The position numbers and the translations under genes were made by a program. Shown here piece by piece: positions 57,019 to 64,000 of a stretch of 64,000 bases of DNA (position 1 is its first letter; every line of letters starts with the position of its first letter). Under the pieces are notes generated by a model. That model had not been told where the DNA came from. It did not search any database and worked only from the letters and a program-made list of their open reading frames with translations. The stretch covers positions 3,631,001-3,695,000 of the forward strand of contig NC_011830.1 of the NCBI RefSeq assembly GCF_000021925.1. Direction: 5' to 3'. The stretch comes from Desulfitobacterium hafniense DCB-2 (GTDB lineage Bacteria; Bacillota; Desulfitobacteriia; Desulfitobacteriales; Desulfitobacteriaceae).

Positions 57019-58770
57019 CTACTTCGTCGCTGCCGCTTCCTTGGCACTCTGTTTTGCTTCCCCTTCTGCAGGAGGAGTATCCCGTAAGGCCCGGCGCAGG
57101 ATCTTGCCAATAGCCGTCTTAGGTAAATCGGTACGGAATTCTACGGTTTTAGGAACTTTATAAGGGACCAGGTGTTTGCGGCAAAAGGCGATGACATCCT
57201 GCTCTGTAGCGGCAGCTCCATCTTTAAGGCTGACAAAAGCCACTACCTTTTCCCCGCTGTAACCGTCCTTAACCCCGATCACACAGGCCTCCCTGACTGC
57301 CGGGTGTTCATACAGCACATCCTCTACTTCCCGGGGATAGACATTGAAGCCACCGGTGATAATCATATCCTTTTTACGGTCCACAAGATAAAAATACCCG
57401 TCTTCATCCATGGTCGCGATATCTCCGGTGTATAGCCAGCCATCCCTTAAAGCGTAGGCCGTCTCTTCCGGCCGGTTATAGTAGCCCAGCATTAAGTCCG
57501 GACACTGAATCACCAGTTCTCCCGATTCACCGGGAGGCAGCTCCTCTTCACCGGTGTCAATGTCCCTGATTTTAAAGTCCACATCCGGGAAAGGAAAACC
57601 GATGCTGCCGGTTCTGTTTTCCCCCCGCAAGGGATTGCAGCAGAGGGCATTGACCCCTTCAGTGAGACCGTATCCCTCCATCAGCCTGGCTCCGGTAAGC
57701 TCTTCGAAGCTTCGTTTAACCTCGGGGGCCAGAGCAGCCGCCCCCACGAAACACCCCACTAAGGAGGAAAGGCTATAGCGTTTTAATTGGGGGTAATTAA
57801 TCATGCCTATATACATCGTCGGAACTCCGGCAAAATACGTGGGCTTATGCTTGTGAATGGCTTTCAGGACATCTTTCGCTTCAAAGCGGGGAATCAGAAT
57901 CGTTGAAGCTCCGGAGAATAAGGGAGCATTCATGCACACGGACATGCCAAACCCATGAAAGGCCGGGAGAACAGTGACCAAACGATCCTTGCTGCCCATT
58001 TGAACCCAGGCTATCGCCTGATAAGCATTGGCAAGCAAACCATAATGGGAAAGCATCACTCCCTTGGGGCGTCCGGTAGTGCCGCCGGTATAGATGAGGA
58101 CCGCTATATCCTTACGAACATCCACTTTTTGGGACGGATAATCTTTTAGCACGGGACCGTTGCCCTCATTCAGCAGATCCTTAAACCTCCCGGCAACTTT
58201 GAGGCGTTCCTTACCTCCCGGGGACAGCTTCCGTGTGAATGGATAAAGAAATTTAAGAGGAAAAGGCATATACTCATTGAGAGCCGTATAGAAGGTATGC
58301 TTCAGCAATTGGGTCTCTCCGGCCTGATGACAAATGTCTCTCACATTTTCCAGCCGCTCGGCCAGAAGGTCCAGACAAATGGCTGCTTTGACCTGAGCAT
58401 CCCGAAAAATATGCAATAATTCTGATTCGGTACTGAGAGGATTGACAGGAACGACCACCCCGCCAATGGCAAGGATAGCGTAATAAGCAATCACGTATTG
58501 GGGACAATTAGCCAGCAAAAGGGCCACCCGATCCCCGGGATCAATACCCAGCTTTTGCAGGGAACCTGCCAGGCGTTCAACTTTATTGCCCAAATCACTG
58601 TAACTCATTTTCTTATTAAAATAGATTAGGGCAACCTCTCCGGAGTTCTTTTGCACACTTTTGCGGAATAACCCATCCACCGTCTCTTCAGGATAGCTTA
58701 GGTAATGGGGAACCTGTTGGTCGTATTGAGCTCTCCAGGGAAATTCATGCCTTTTATTTTCCTGACTCAT
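57019..58770 (-). CDS. Acyl-CoA synthetase (AMP-forming, long-chain/aryl acid ligase type)
   Basis: Activates a carboxylic acid to its CoA ester. The 583-residue adenylating enzyme has the P-loop-like motif LIYTGGTTGRPKGVMLSHYG (about 205), the A5 motif MEGYGLTEGVNALCCNPLRG (about 355), LYTGDIATMDEDGYFYLVDR with GGFNVYPREVEDVLYEHPAV (about 450-490) and the catalytic Lys in LPKTAIGKILRRALRD near the C-terminus. Substrate not determinable. ATG at 58770 (MSQENKRHEF) has GGAGGTATACT upstream. Supplies the CoA thioester to the adjacent dehydratase. Confidence 0.92.
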   Translation of the reverse strand: MSQENKRHEFPWRAQYDQQVPHYLSYPEETVDGLFRKSVQKNSGEVALIYFNKKMSYSDLGNKVERLAGSLQKLGIDPGDRVALLLANCPQYVIAYYAILAIGGVVVPVNPLSTESELLHIFRDAQVKAAICLDLLAERLENVRDICHQAGETQLLKHTFYTALNEYMPFPLKFLYPFTRKLSPGGKERLKVAGRFKDLLNEGNGPVLKDYPSQKVDVRKDIAVLIYTGGTTGRPKGVMLSHYGLLANAYQAIAWVQMGSKDRLVTVLPAFHGFGMSVCMNAPLFSGASTILIPRFEAKDVLKAIHKHKPTYFAGVPTMYIGMINYPQLKRYSLSSLVGCFVGAAALAPEVKRSFEELTGARLMEGYGLTEGVNALCCNPLRGENRTGSIGFPFPDVDFKIRDIDTGEEELPPGESGELVIQCPDLMLGYYNRPEETAYALRDGWLYTGDIATMDEDGYFYLVDRKKDMIITGGFNVYPREVEDVLYEHPAVREACVIGVKDGYSGEKVVAFVSLKDGAAATEQDVIAFCRKHLVPYKVPKTVEFRTDLPKTAIGKILRRALRDTPPAEGEAKQSAKEAAATK

Positions 58771-58914
58771 GAGTATACCTCCCGCTTCCATTACATGGTT
58801 CTTTTCCTCTAACCCTTAATCCCGGACACCCTGATTTCTATAATGAGCTCACCGCTTTTATCTTTCTCCAGCCATGAGCCAAACCTTTTGCGGCCTCATC
58901 GACCTTATGGGCAA

Positions 58915-60153
58915 CTACTCATATACTTTTTCCTCCGTCAAATGAGCATTCACCGCATCTTCTTCTAGGGAGCGATGGAATTGTAAATTCCCCCGGCGTT
59001 CTTTGTAATACTCATGTTGGATAATGAGATTCATCACTTCATTGGTACCGGTCCAAATCATGATGAGACGGATATCCCGCAGCAATCGCTCGATGGGGAA
59101 GACATTGGTATAACCAATCCCCCCCATGATCTGCATCCCATCGTTGACCACTGCCCAGGCCGAATCCGTGGCGAACTTTTTCGCCTCGGAGACCAAACGG
59201 CGTGCCACATGGCCCGGCACTCCAGAATCCACGGCCCGGGCGGTGGTATAAACAAGTGAGCGGGCTGCATCCAGGCGGGTGATCGAGTCAGCCACTTTAA
59301 AGTTGACCCCTTGAAAATCTTTAATTTTTCTGCCAAAAGCTTTGCGCCTGGTGCTGTAATCAGAAGCTACTTCCAGAGCCGCCCGGGCCATCCCCAAAGC
59401 TCCCGCGGCACTGGTTAACCGTTCCGGGATCATCATCTGATAAAAAATGTCTGCCGCACCGTTTTCCACACCGAGAAGGTTTTCGGCAGGAACTTTTACA
59501 TCCTTGAAAACTACCCGGCCTGCCCCGCCTCCACGGGTTCCCATTAAGCCGTAGATATGTTCCACTTCCACTCCGGGACCACGGTCTACGATAAAGGCAC
59601 TGATACTCTGATGGGCAGGTCCTTCCGGATCGGTCTTGGCATAAACCATAAAATAGTCGGCCCCCTCTGCTCCCACCACAAAACGCTTTTGCCCATTGAG
59701 AATATAGACATCCCCCTCACGCCGGGCTAAAGTCGTTGCCCCAAAAAAATCCGATCCTCCTCTCGGCTCAGTCAATGCTTCAGCAGTGTACAGCTTTCCT
59801 TCTAAAGTAGGCTTTAAATAACGATCTTTCAGCACCTCTGAGCCAAAATGATTAATGGCTTCGCCGACGATGGAAGGTAAGGAATAAAGGCACGCCAAAC
59901 TCGTACCCAAAACCCCGATCTCTTCGAGAACTGAAACTTCATCCACCCATTGCAGCCCTCGTCCGCTGTACCGCTCAGCAAAGCGCAACCCCAGAAGTCT
60001 GGCCTGACCCAGGTCCATTAAGTACTCTTTGGGATAGATCACCTTTTCTTCATCCATCGCTAAGATCAGCTGTTTGGGTACCTTTTCTTTGACAAAGCGC
60101 GCCGCCTCTTCTTGCAGGAGCTTTTGCTCTGAGGTCAAGAGAAAATCAAACAT
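58915..60153 (-). CDS. Acyl-CoA dehydrogenase
   Basis: FAD-dependent acyl-CoA dehydrogenase. The 412-residue protein shows AEALTEPRGGSDFFGATTLA (about 132, FAD binding), YTNVFPIERLLRDIRLIMIW (about 360) and WTGTNEVMNLIIQHEYY (about 378) near the end. The catalytic Glu probably lies at about 380 or 254, and I did not settle which. KRFVVGAEGADYFMVYAKTD lies around 163. ATG at 60153 (MFDFLLTSEQK) with GGAAAGGAGAGAGGGC upstream is chosen; the longer start lies inside a palindrome. First gene of the 53.8-60.2 kb operon. Confidence 0.92.
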   Translation of the reverse strand: MFDFLLTSEQKLLQEEAARFVKEKVPKQLILAMDEEKVIYPKEYLMDLGQARLLGLRFAERYSGRGLQWVDEVSVLEEIGVLGTSLACLYSLPSIVGEAINHFGSEVLKDRYLKPTLEGKLYTAEALTEPRGGSDFFGATTLARREGDVYILNGQKRFVVGAEGADYFMVYAKTDPEGPAHQSISAFIVDRGPGVEVEHIYGLMGTRGGGAGRVVFKDVKVPAENLLGVENGAADIFYQMMIPERLTSAAGALGMARAALEVASDYSTRRKAFGRKIKDFQGVNFKVADSITRLDAARSLVYTTARAVDSGVPGHVARRLVSEAKKFATDSAWAVVNDGMQIMGGIGYTNVFPIERLLRDIRLIMIWTGTNEVMNLIIQHEYYKERRGNLQFHRSLEEDAVNAHLTEEKVYE

Positions 60154-60170
60154 GCCCTCTCTCCTTTCCA

Positions 60171-60192
60171 GAAATGAATAGCCATTCATTTC
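60171..60192 (-). promoter_or_regulatory. 22-bp palindromic operator upstream of the acyl-CoA dehydrogenase gene
   Basis: GAAATGAAT-AGCC-ATTCATTTC, two perfect 9-base arms separated by 4 bases. Minus-strand TTGACG at about 60230 could be a -35. The palindrome resembles TetR-family fatty-acid regulator sites in composition (TGAAT...ATTCA) but with a shorter spacer. No regulator gene is adjacent. Confidence 0.6.
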
Positions 60193-60265
60193 GTACTATT
60201 ATGAATATTCTGACACTCATAGATAAGTACGTCAATACCCTTCTTAAATTTAGAAAAGGATGTTA

Positions 60266-60320
60266 ATTTAAAAGGGCCGCTGCTCAACGAACTATACAGT
60301 TCATTGGGCAGCGGCCCTTT
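60266..60320 (-). terminator. Terminator of the DtxR-type regulator gene
   Basis: AAAGGGCCGCTGC pairs with GCAGCGGCCCTTT around a second inner stem; followed on the minus strand by TTTTAAATT. 20 bases past the stop. Confidence 0.8.
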
Positions 60321-60339
60321 GTACACACAACACTCTTGC

Positions 60340-60720
60340 TTAACTCTGTTCTTTCATGCGTCTGTGATACTCTTCTTTCATTTTCTCAAAGGAGTCCTGA
60401 CTAATGACATGCTCCACACGGCAAGCGTCTTGAGCGGCCGTCTCTTCATCCACGCCTAAATAAACCAGATACCGGGTAAGGATATCATGGCGTTCGTAGA
60501 TGCGGGAAGCGATCTTCTCACCCTCATCGGTCAGGGTGATGACGCCGGAAGAATCCACTTCAATATAGTCATTCTTCTTAAGAATTCCTACCGCACGGCT
60601 TATGCTCGGCTTAGTATAACCAAGCTCATGGGCAATATCAATGGAGCGAATATCGCCTTTTTTCTTCTGAAGTATATAAATAGTCTCGAGATACATCTCG
60701 CCGGATTCCTGAATACTCAT
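60340..60720 (-). CDS. DtxR/IdeR-type metal-dependent repressor, short form
   Basis: Iron-responsive repressor, 126 residues: winged helix (residues 5-70; MYLETIYILQKKKGDIRSID, HELGYTKPSISRAVGILKKN) and dimerisation domain. Metal-site residues of DtxR are visible: Met of EMYLETIY, His of IYERHDILTRYL, and Cys, Glu, His in QDACRVEHVISQD. The Cys at this position and the Met favour iron over manganese. The C-terminal SH3-like domain of DtxR is lacking. It sits just after the feo genes and is the likely regulator of them; palindromic sites are at 63296 and 63951. Confidence 0.88.
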   Translation of the reverse strand: MSIQESGEMYLETIYILQKKKGDIRSIDIAHELGYTKPSISRAVGILKKNDYIEVDSSGVITLTDEGEKIASRIYERHDILTRYLVYLGVDEETAAQDACRVEHVISQDSFEKMKEEYHRRMKEQS

Positions 60721-60840
60721 GGCAATAGCTCCTTTTTATAATTATTTCAGACAGACTTCCTGCAATAATTGGGCTCTCTCTAAAAGCATAGTATAATTAA
60801 GCAGAAAAATCAATCGTTCGCCATCAAACTTTAGCATTAT

Positions 60841-60875
60841 GAAAAAGCCGCTGACTGATACACAGCAGCGGCTTT
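60841..60875 (-). terminator. Terminator of the feo operon
   Basis: AAAGCCGCTG pairs with CAGCGGCTTT, followed on the minus strand by TTTTTC. 32 bases after the Cys-rich membrane protein gene. Confidence 0.8.
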
Positions 60876-60906
60876 CGTTATAATGTTCTTTAGACATTGG
60901 TTTTGA

Positions 60907-61092
60907 CTATTCTACTTTATTTGACTCACAACCTCCGCTCCCACAGCCACAGCTGCTTGAGCATCCTGAGCATCCGCCGCTCTTTCTCGTTTTATACACA
61001 TTGCGACCCGCCAGAGCAATGACAGCAAGAAGAACGGCACCGATAATTAAATTCACACCATTGGAGCTGATCCACTCAAGCATAGCATTCAC
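60907..61092 (-). CDS. FeoB-associated Cys-rich membrane protein
   Basis: A 61-residue protein with one N-terminal membrane helix (LIIGAVLLAVIALAGRNVYK) and a C-terminal tail rich in Cys and Gly (SGGCSGCSSSCGCGSGGCES). It fits the FeoB-associated Cys-rich membrane protein family, thought to help iron uptake, possibly in place of FeoC. RBS AAGAAGGTG precedes the ATG. It lies 35 bases after feoB. Confidence 0.9.
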   Translation of the reverse strand: MNAMLEWISSNGVNLIIGAVLLAVIALAGRNVYKTRKSGGCSGCSSSCGCGSGGCESNKVE

Positions 61093-61127
61093 CTTCTTAT
61101 CCTAAAAATCAAACCCGCCTATAGGTT

Positions 61128-63275
61128 TCACCCTTTAACAGGAATCCCGCTGACTCTCGGGGTAGGCCGGCCGGGTCTAAAGAGCAGATACAATAACCCT
61201 GCGAAGACAAGGGCTGCGACGGCTGTACCTACTGTGAATCCCGCACCGCTGAACAAAGAACCAAATTGGAATACCAGGAAAGCAATGGCATAAGCAAAGA
61301 TCATTTGATAACCGATGGCAAACCAGGTCCATTTCATATCATTCATTTCCCCTTTGATGGCTCCGATAGCTGCAAAGCAAGGAGCGCACAGGAGGTTAAA
61401 GACCAAGAAAGAGTAAGCAGAAAGAGCTGTGAAGTGAGCGGCGATAGCGCCCAGGCTGCCGAAAGCCCCTTCTTCAACCAAGCCCAGAGCATCTCCTGAT
61501 ACTCCGTAAAGAACCCCGAACACGCCGACCACTTCTTCCTTAGCAACCAAGCCCATGATGGTTGCTACCGTACTTTGCCAGGTGCCGAAGCCAAGAGGAG
61601 CAAAAATCGGTGCGACAACACCGCCAATAGCGGCCAGAACACTGGCATCCATATCTTCGACCATCTGGAAGGAGCCTTCAACCATACCGAAAGAGGACAG
61701 GAACCAAATAAAGATACTGGCTAACAAGATAATGGTTCCGGCTTTCTTAATAAAGGAGTAGCCCCGTTCCCAGGTGCTGCGCAGGACACTTCCCGCGGTG
61801 GGCATATGATAAGCAGGCAATTCCATGACAAAGGGAGAGGGGTCTCCGGCAAAACGGCTGGTCTTTTTGAGAATGATGCCGGAAATGACGATGGCCGCGA
61901 CTCCGATAAAATAAGCACTGGGAGCGACCCACCATACACCGCCGAATACCGCACCGGCTATCAAGGCCACGATAGGCATCTTGGCGCCGCAAGGCATAAA
62001 GGTGGTGGTCATAACGGTCATTCTCCGGTCACGATCGCTTTCAATGGTCCGGGTGGCCATAACCCCAGGCACACCGCACCCGGTACCAACCAGCATAGGA
62101 ATAAAGGATTTCCCGGAGAGGCCAAAGCGACGGAAGATCCGGTCCATGATAAAGGCGATCCTCGCCATATAACCGCATTCTTCAAGAATAGCCAGCAAGA
62201 AGAAGAGAACCAGCATTTGGGGAACAAAGCCCAGTACCGCTCCTACCCCGCCGACGATCCCATCCACGATAAGTCCGGCCAGCCAACCGGCTGCACCGAT
62301 TTCCTCAAACCAGCCGGCCAAAGGCTCGCTGATCCATTCTCCAAAAAGGGTATCATTGGTGAATCCGGTGAGTATATCACCGACTGTCGTAATAGCGATA
62401 TAATAGACCAGCGTCATGATGACGGCAAAAATAGGCAAAGCCAGCCAGCGATTGGTTACCACCTTGTCGATCTTATCCGAGGTAGTGATTTTAGAGGAAC
62501 TCTTCTTCACATAGCTTCCTTTTATAATAGAAGTAATAAAATTATACCGGGCATTGGTGATGATGGATTCGCTGTCATCATCCAGAGCATCTTCCACAGC
62601 GACAATAACCTCTTCCACATTCACAGCGGTCATTTGTTCCAGAATTTTTTCATCCCGTTCGAAGAACTTTATGGCATACCAGCGTTTTTGTTCCTCAGCG
62701 ATGCCTCCCGGCAGCTTGCTGCTAATCGCCTTGAGTGCTTCTTCGATTTCCGGTTGAAAGGCAAGTTTGGCAGGACGGCTTTGAGCATTTTGTGCTGTCT
62801 TTACCGCTTTATCAGCCAATTCAGAGATTCCCATTCTTTTAAGAGCGGAAATCTCCATGATTTCACACCCTAAAGACTTGGAGAGCTTTTCAATATTGAT
62901 CTTATCACCATTCTTATTGACGATGTCCATCATATTAATGGCAATGATGACAGGAATCCCGATCTCAGTGAGTTGGGTTGTAAGATATAAGTTCCGCTCC
63001 AAATTCGAGCCGTCAATAATATTAATAATAGCGTCCGGCTTTTCACCGATTAAATAATTCCGGGAGACGACCTCTTCCAGGGTGTAGGGCGAGAGGGAAT
63101 AAATTCCCGGCAGGTCAACGATGGTTACATCCTTATGTCCCTTGAGCTTGCCTTCTTTTTTCTCTACAGTCACTCCTGGCCAGTTTCCTACAGTTTGGTT
63201 AGAACCCGTAAGAGCATTAAACAGAGTTGTTTTTCCACTATTAGGGTTCCCTGCCAGTGCAATTTTCAATGGCAT
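61128..63275 (-). CDS. feoB: Ferrous iron transport protein B
   Basis: Fe(II) uptake through the cytoplasmic membrane. The 715-residue protein has an N-terminal G domain: P-loop ALAGNPNSGKTTLFNALTGS, switch GNWPGVTVEKKEGKL, DLPGIYSLSPYT, and NMMDIVNKNGDKI. A helical GDI region (about 165-280) and about eleven membrane helices follow. The membrane part has the two Cys-containing Gate motifs, for example MLVGTGCGVPGVMATRTIES and the later FNLLCAPCFAAIGAIKGE. Preceded by feoA and a palindrome. Confidence 0.95.
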   Translation of the reverse strand: MPLKIALAGNPNSGKTTLFNALTGSNQTVGNWPGVTVEKKEGKLKGHKDVTIVDLPGIYSLSPYTLEEVVSRNYLIGEKPDAIINIIDGSNLERNLYLTTQLTEIGIPVIIAINMMDIVNKNGDKINIEKLSKSLGCEIMEISALKRMGISELADKAVKTAQNAQSRPAKLAFQPEIEEALKAISSKLPGGIAEEQKRWYAIKFFERDEKILEQMTAVNVEEVIVAVEDALDDDSESIITNARYNFITSIIKGSYVKKSSSKITTSDKIDKVVTNRWLALPIFAVIMTLVYYIAITTVGDILTGFTNDTLFGEWISEPLAGWFEEIGAAGWLAGLIVDGIVGGVGAVLGFVPQMLVLFFLLAILEECGYMARIAFIMDRIFRRFGLSGKSFIPMLVGTGCGVPGVMATRTIESDRDRRMTVMTTTFMPCGAKMPIVALIAGAVFGGVWWVAPSAYFIGVAAIVISGIILKKTSRFAGDPSPFVMELPAYHMPTAGSVLRSTWERGYSFIKKAGTIILLASIFIWFLSSFGMVEGSFQMVEDMDASVLAAIGGVVAPIFAPLGFGTWQSTVATIMGLVAKEEVVGVFGVLYGVSGDALGLVEEGAFGSLGAIAAHFTALSAYSFLVFNLLCAPCFAAIGAIKGEMNDMKWTWFAIGYQMIFAYAIAFLVFQFGSLFSGAGFTVGTAVAALVFAGLLYLLFRPGRPTPRVSGIPVKG

Positions 63276-63295
63276 CTTTTTTCCTCCTTCTAAAA

Positions 63296-63313
63296 AGTTA
63301 GCATCAACTAACT
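63296..63313 (-). promoter_or_regulatory. Palindrome between feoA and feoB, candidate metal-regulator site
   Basis: AGTTAG-CATCAA-CTAACT, two perfect 6-base arms. The GTTAG/CTAAC arms recall DtxR/IdeR boxes (TTAGGTTAG..CTAACCTAA). A DtxR-type regulator is encoded at 60340-60720. It lies inside the 63-base gap before feoB, so it would be an internal operator or an mRNA structure. Confidence 0.5.
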
Positions 63314-63338
63314 ATGGGTCAAAAAAATAGAAATCCTA

Positions 63339-63560
63339 CTACTCAACTTCGATATTGGCGGCATCCTCTTTACGAATGGAAAGCTCATACCCCCGAACAT
63401 TCAGCTCAATGGGATCTCCCAAAGGTGCTACTTTTCGCACAAATACCTCCGTGCCTTTCGTCAGACCCATGTCCATAATGCGGCGTTTGAGAGCTCCTTG
63501 ACCATGGAGCTTTACTACCGTTACTGTTTGACCTACCTTCACATCCTTCAGGGTAGACAT
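63339..63560 (-). CDS. feoA: Ferrous iron transport protein A
   Basis: A 73-residue SH3-like protein that works with FeoB. It starts MSTLKDVKVGQTVTVVKLHG and has RRIMDMGLTKGTEVFVRKVA and DPIELNVRGYELSIRKEDA, the full FeoA signature. ATG at 63560 with AGGAGGAACTGGA upstream. It is the second of two feoA genes and precedes feoB. Confidence 0.94.
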   Translation of the reverse strand: MSTLKDVKVGQTVTVVKLHGQGALKRRIMDMGLTKGTEVFVRKVAPLGDPIELNVRGYELSIRKEDAANIEVE

Positions 63561-63617
63561 TCCAGTTCCTCCTTCATTGTCTTTCATCAATCTTCATTGC
63601 CGAGCTCTTTCTGCTCT

Positions 63618-63917
63618 TTATACTTTAACCGTAAGAATCCGTGTTGCCATGGATTTATTCACTGCAACCCGGGTATCCTTAACAGCAACAATGACATTAC
63701 CGGCAAGCTCAGTGACCACGGAGATCACTGCCCCTTCTACAAAGCCTAAGTTTTCCAAAAAGCGTTTGGTGTTGTCTCTTCCTTTGATAGAAACGACTTT
63801 GACTTCCTCACCGGGGGCTACCATGGCTAAGGGCATTGAACCTGCAACAGGTGCCAAAGCGGATCCATTCATATTTCCAATCGGGAGACCAACAGTTTGT
63901 GTTGTCATTATGATCAC
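63618..63917 (-). CDS. feoA: Ferrous iron transport protein A (upstream copy)
   Basis: A 99-residue FeoA-domain protein. The N-terminal 15 residues are extra (MIIMTTQTVGLPIGNMNGSA); the domain covers APGEEVKVVSIKGRDNTKRF, LENLGFVEGAVISVVTELAG and VKDTRVAVNKSMATRILTVK. Start ATG 63917 has AAGGAGTGA upstream. Leads the feo operon; separated from the second feoA by 57 bases. Confidence 0.92.
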   Translation of the reverse strand: MIIMTTQTVGLPIGNMNGSALAPVAGSMPLAMVAPGEEVKVVSIKGRDNTKRFLENLGFVEGAVISVVTELAGNVIVAVKDTRVAVNKSMATRILTVKV

Positions 63918-63950
63918 TCCTTAATCCACAGAATACAGTAAGGCAACGCT

Positions 63951-63989
63951 AACTAGGTATAGTTTACCACCGCTAACTTTATTAATCAA
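63951..63989 (-). promoter_or_regulatory. Feo promoter with overlapping palindromes
   Basis: Minus-strand TTGATT (63984-63989), 17-base spacer, TAAACT (63961-63966). AACTA-TACC-TAGTT (63951-63964) overlaps the -10, and GTTAGCG occurs twice nearby. The overlap with the -10 is the expected position for an iron-responsive repressor. Confidence 0.55.
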
Positions 63990-64000
63990 TATATTTTCTA

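Noticed and set aside
61806..62873. 355-residue plus-strand frame within feoB
   Set aside because: Antisense shadow of a clear feoB gene with no start signal.

Overview
The window looks like chromosomal DNA of an anaerobic, endospore-forming Firmicute, most probably Desulfitobacterium or a close Peptococcaceae relative. This rests on the sporulation genes (spmA/B, gerW, spoVAC-AD-AE-AF, spoIIAA-AB-sigF), a complete Feo iron system, two LctP lactate permeases, many Fe-S proteins and two separate sets of 2-hydroxyacyl-CoA dehydratase/activase genes. The genus is inferred from gene content and protein style; no search was run. I saw no rRNA, tRNA, CRISPR array or prophage.

Layout. 0-2 kb: aroF (cut by the window edge), aroH and a HutP-like gene form one minus-strand operon behind a long leader with a terminator hairpin and repeated UAG-containing motifs. 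2-3.5 kb: nhaA under a c-di-GMP-I type riboswitch with its own terminator. 3.5-7.8 kb: small conserved genes (flavoprotein, His-tailed protein, zinc-ribbon membrane protein, DUF2085, polyferredoxin). 7.9-15 kb: two tandem FadR-type regulators and two lactate permeases, with an intact IS4-family element (9-bp target duplication) between the permeases and three FadR-type operators in front of the first. 15-20.5 kb: two hypotheticals, an RluB-type pseudouridine synthase, two glycosyltransferases, spmA/B. 20.7-26.8 kb: an accessory catabolic island with an internally deleted M24 gene, a 2-hydroxyacid dehydrogenase, a permease, a full-length M24 protein, a class II aldolase and an orphan LuxR-type regulator. 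27-34 kb: housekeeping run gerW, DUF2953, scpB, scpA, trpS, M50 protease, DHH-CBS-CCA fusion. 34-36 kb: a small hypothetical and an LCP protein. 36-40 kb: a Tyr/Pro-rich small protein and an acyl-CoA dehydratase activase system split into three genes. 40-53.5 kb: a block matching the Bacillus order xerD-deoB-punA-pdp-dacF-spoIIA-spoVA, but with spoIIA inverted, a toxin-antitoxin module inserted behind pdp, and a large repeat between deoB and punA. 53.5-60.2 kb: a 2-hydroxyacyl-CoA dehydratase pathway (activase, two subunits, CoA ligase, acyl-CoA dehydrogenase). 60.3-64 kb: DtxR-type iron regulator and feoA-feoA-feoB with a Cys-rich membrane partner.

How the parts fit. Lactate uptake, FadR-type control, 2-hydroxyacyl-CoA chemistry and Fe-S proteins describe a fermenting or respiring anaerobe that oxidises or reduces small organic acids. 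The sporulation block carries good candidate sigma-H and sigma-G promoters between spoIIAA and spoVAC. The most unusual signals are (i) a dispersed element (36073-36322 and 50475-51219) whose two copies keep a stem by compensatory base changes, suggesting a structured RNA; (ii) the HutP-like gene at the head of an aromatic biosynthesis operon with an attenuator-like leader; and (iii) a 35-bp duplication of the 3' end of pdp flanking the toxin-antitoxin module.
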